Positions 8,954-10,302 of a DNA stretch of 10,302 bases are shown one piece after another; position 1 is the first letter of the stretch; every line of letters begins with the position of its first letter. The position numbers and the translations under genes are program-made. This stretch comes from Stramenopiles sp. TOSAG23-2 (Eukaryota; Sar). The DNA lies in contig LT650034.1 of NCBI GenBank assembly GCA_900128395.1, positions 1 to 10,302 of the forward strand, given 5' to 3'. The notes below the pieces were generated by a model. The model saw only the letters and a list, made by a program, of their open reading frames with translations. It did no database searches and had not been told where the DNA came from.

Positions 8954-8978
8954 TGTGTAGTTAATCCGGGACAACCAG
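8954..8978 (-). repeat. Right terminal inverted repeat of the transposon
   Basis: 25 bp ending ...TTAATCCGGGACAACCAG and followed by TA; exact reverse complement of 8083-8107. Confidence 0.92.
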
Positions 8979-8980
8979 TA

Positions 8981-9302
8981 TATTCGATAATCTAATTTCA
9001 AAGAATAGCACAATAGCACAATTCAGGCACAATTCTACCATTTTTCTACACTTAATTTATATATTTCTTAGTATATATAAAACAAAATCTTCCTCCTTCA
9101 AGTACAACAAATACCTAATCTGACCTATCAAATATATCAAACACTACAAATCTACTGAGTATATGAAAAGGACTATATTAAGTATAAATATGATAGGAAA
9201 TGAAAAACAGAAAACATGGCAGAAAAACACAATTTTCAAGAGTAAAATGTTGAAAGTGCTCTGACAATGCTAATTTATACAGTGCTATTTCCATATATTT
9301 AA
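8981..9302. other. Noncoding AT-rich stretch
   Basis: No coding frame is visible. The only pattern is GCACAAT repeated three times close together (about 9008-9033). Nothing else can be assigned. Confidence 0.4.
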
Positions 9303-9668
9303 AAAAACTTCATAGGGACAATTATCATTACATATTTTTTTCCTCTGTGCAAAAATGGTAAAATTGAATATATCGATAGTGCTGTCTACATCATTACCAT
9401 TTTTGGAGGTGCACAGAGATACAATGTATTGCATAGTCATATGTTGAATCTCATAAATTCAGAAGATGTGCATAGTTTCAGAATTGGTGTGGCTATATAT
9501 ATATTAATTAGAACAGGTATCCGACCTGATTTTGCAGGATCTGTAAGACCGTATGATAATACACGAGGGAGGGTACCTTTTTTTTTCGTGCAAAATTACT
9601 CGTTTGGCCTATATACCAATCTTTACTACATGGGTGTACTTTTGGTCATCCGTTGTGCTGTTAATTGA
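9303..9668 (+). pseudogene. 122-codon open stretch, possible exon or gene relic, unrecognised
   Basis: After a TAA at 9300-9302 the frame stays open for about 120 codons, unusually long for DNA this AT-rich, to a TGA at 9666-9668. It reads, in part, YIIITIFGG-like text around 9387-9410, then AQRYNVLHSHMLNLINSEDV and SFRIGVAIYILIRTGIRPDF. It has no convincing ATG near the front; the first in-frame Met is at 9441, inside the more protein-like part. GC content rises around 9520-9570. I recognise no family. It could be an internal exon of a gene continuing in another frame downstream, a decayed gene, or chance. The exact limits are unknown. Confidence 0.3.
9343..9418. repeat. Interrupted inverted repeat (hairpin), 11 + 8 bp arms
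   Basis: CTCTGTGCAAAAATGGTAA (9343-9361) pairs with TTACCATTTTT (9394-9404) and GCACAGAG (9411-9418); six bases, GGAGGT, interrupt the right arm. The loop is 32 nt. It overlaps the open stretch described above. Confidence 0.75.
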
Positions 9669-10249
9669 AACACTGCAACATACAGATAACAACAATGTTG
9701 GTGGGCAGCATAATGTTTATTTGTATACATCAGATACAATGTATCATAATTTGTATGTTACAGGTGGGAAAACAAACAACAAAATATTCTAAAAAAGATG
9801 ATGGTCATAATAATATTGTCGATAGGTCTTCAAGTAACAATGAAACCGGTATACACGTCCACTATTATCGATGGGAATACATCCACTATTATTGGAGATG
9901 CAATGTGGATGCGATTGCATACATCAAATGGTGGAGTATTGGTTGGGAATACAAGGGACCATTTAATTGAAAAATTTAAAAATATCAAAACCTGAAGGAA
10001 ATAGAATAATGCTATTTACATGTTTAATTCAGTCATCCTAATTCCTTAATTTCATGTTAAATTTTAGGGTTTTTATTTTCAAACACAACAATAATAAACA
10101 AAAATGGATAAGAGAAGAAAATATAAAAATACTTCTCTCTAACTACATCATATCATAAATACAAACAACATGTTACCACTCTTTTTTTGTAAAATCATCA
10201 TCATTGATGGTAACTTCTCCAACAACCATACCAAACTATATATAAAAAA
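9669..10249. other. Unassigned region with overlapping short frames
   Basis: Up to about 9995 two or three overlapping plus-strand frames of 65-100 codons coexist, none recognisable; base composition is a little less AT-rich than the surroundings. A 24-bp imperfect repeat (CCACTATTAT block at 9859-9868 and 9883-9892) keeps frame. AGATACAATGTAT at 9732-9744 also occurs at 9417-9429. From about 10000 to 10249 the DNA is ordinary AT-rich noncoding sequence and may be the promoter side of the next gene. Confidence 0.35.
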
Positions 10250-10302
10250 ATGAACCCATCTACTCCACCAACATTAAAGCAATTAAAAGCATTAGGATGT
10301 TC
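10250..10302 (+). CDS. Possible 5' end of a gene cut by the right edge
   Basis: ATG at 10250 follows TATATAAAAAAA, an A-rich leader like those before the other starts here, and is the first in-frame ATG after TAA at 10211-10213. The 17 visible codons read MNPSTPPTLKQLKALGC and stay open to the window edge. The composition is protein-like, but the stretch is too short to identify. It could equally be a chance frame. Confidence 0.35.
   Translation, partial: MNPSTPPTLKQLKALGC

Larger units (their letters stand above)
8083..8978. mobile_element. Non-autonomous DNA transposon (MITE-like), TA-flanked, 25-bp TIRs
   Basis: The left end CTGGTTGTCCCGGATTAA... (8083-8107) is an exact inverted copy of the right end (8954-8978). 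Both ends are flanked by TA (8081-8082 and 8979-8980), the target duplication typical of Tc1/mariner-type elements. The element is 896 bp, very AT-rich and shows no frame of transposase size and no DDE/D context, so it would depend on an enzyme encoded elsewhere. It contains a 42-bp tandem repeat and an inverted repeat, listed separately. Perfect TIRs suggest fairly recent activity. Superfamily assignment rests only on the TA flanks; the TA-rich surroundings make those weak evidence by themselves. It lies about 210 bp upstream of IMP1. Confidence 0.85.

Noticed and set aside
8083-8978. A decayed transposase inside the TIR element
   Set aside because: I read the frames by eye and found no stretch resembling a DDE/D transposase or helix-turn-helix domain; stops are dense throughout.
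1-10302. tRNA or rRNA genes
   Set aside because: No T-loop-like GGTTCGA block with matching acceptor arms and no rRNA-like stretch was seen on either strand by eye; a covariance-model scan was not possible.

Overview
This is a strongly AT-rich nuclear DNA window from a eukaryote with mitochondria. The evidence is a spliceosomal GT-AG intron, a mitochondrial inner membrane protease gene, a CCDC22-family gene (a eukaryote-only trafficking factor), an ABCC/MRP transporter, long CA/TA microsatellites and a MITE-like transposable element. TAA and TGA both end genes, so the standard code fits. Genes are intron-poor: one 82-nt intron is seen in about 6 kb of recognised coding sequence. I cannot name the lineage. 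The transporter's VTN (not VTH) first H-loop recalls plant and protist MRPs, but an invertebrate is not excluded.

Layout. (1) 1-3507, plus: the 3' part of an ABCC transporter gene entering from the left edge, spliced at 3233-3314. (2) 3508-4520: intergenic, with a 17-bp direct repeat, a 12-bp palindrome next to a hairpin, and a perfect 2 x 53-bp tandem duplication whose unit carries a palindrome. (3) 4521-4619: a compound microsatellite, (ACCAC)5-(CA)25-(AT)10, ending 8 nt before the next start codon. (4) 4628-6511, plus: complete CCDC22 homologue. (5) 6512-7052: convergent intergenic spacer with a diverged ~130-bp tandem duplication. (6) 7053-7871, minus: complete IMP1 (IMMP1L-like) protease with a long N-terminal extension. 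(7) 8083-8978: an 896-bp non-autonomous DNA transposon with 25-bp perfect terminal inverted repeats flanked by TA, containing smaller tandem and inverted repeats. (8) 9000-10249: mostly unassigned, with one suspicious 122-codon open stretch (9303-9668), possibly an exon or gene relic, and a hairpin. (9) 10250-10302: possible start of another plus-strand gene cut by the right edge.

The three recognised proteins act in different places: organic-anion or conjugate transport across a membrane, endosomal recycling with the COMMD proteins, and presequence processing at the mitochondrial inner membrane. Nothing suggests a shared pathway or an operon-like arrangement. The least ordinary material is the repeat and transposon architecture between the genes and the unexplained open frame at 9303-9668.
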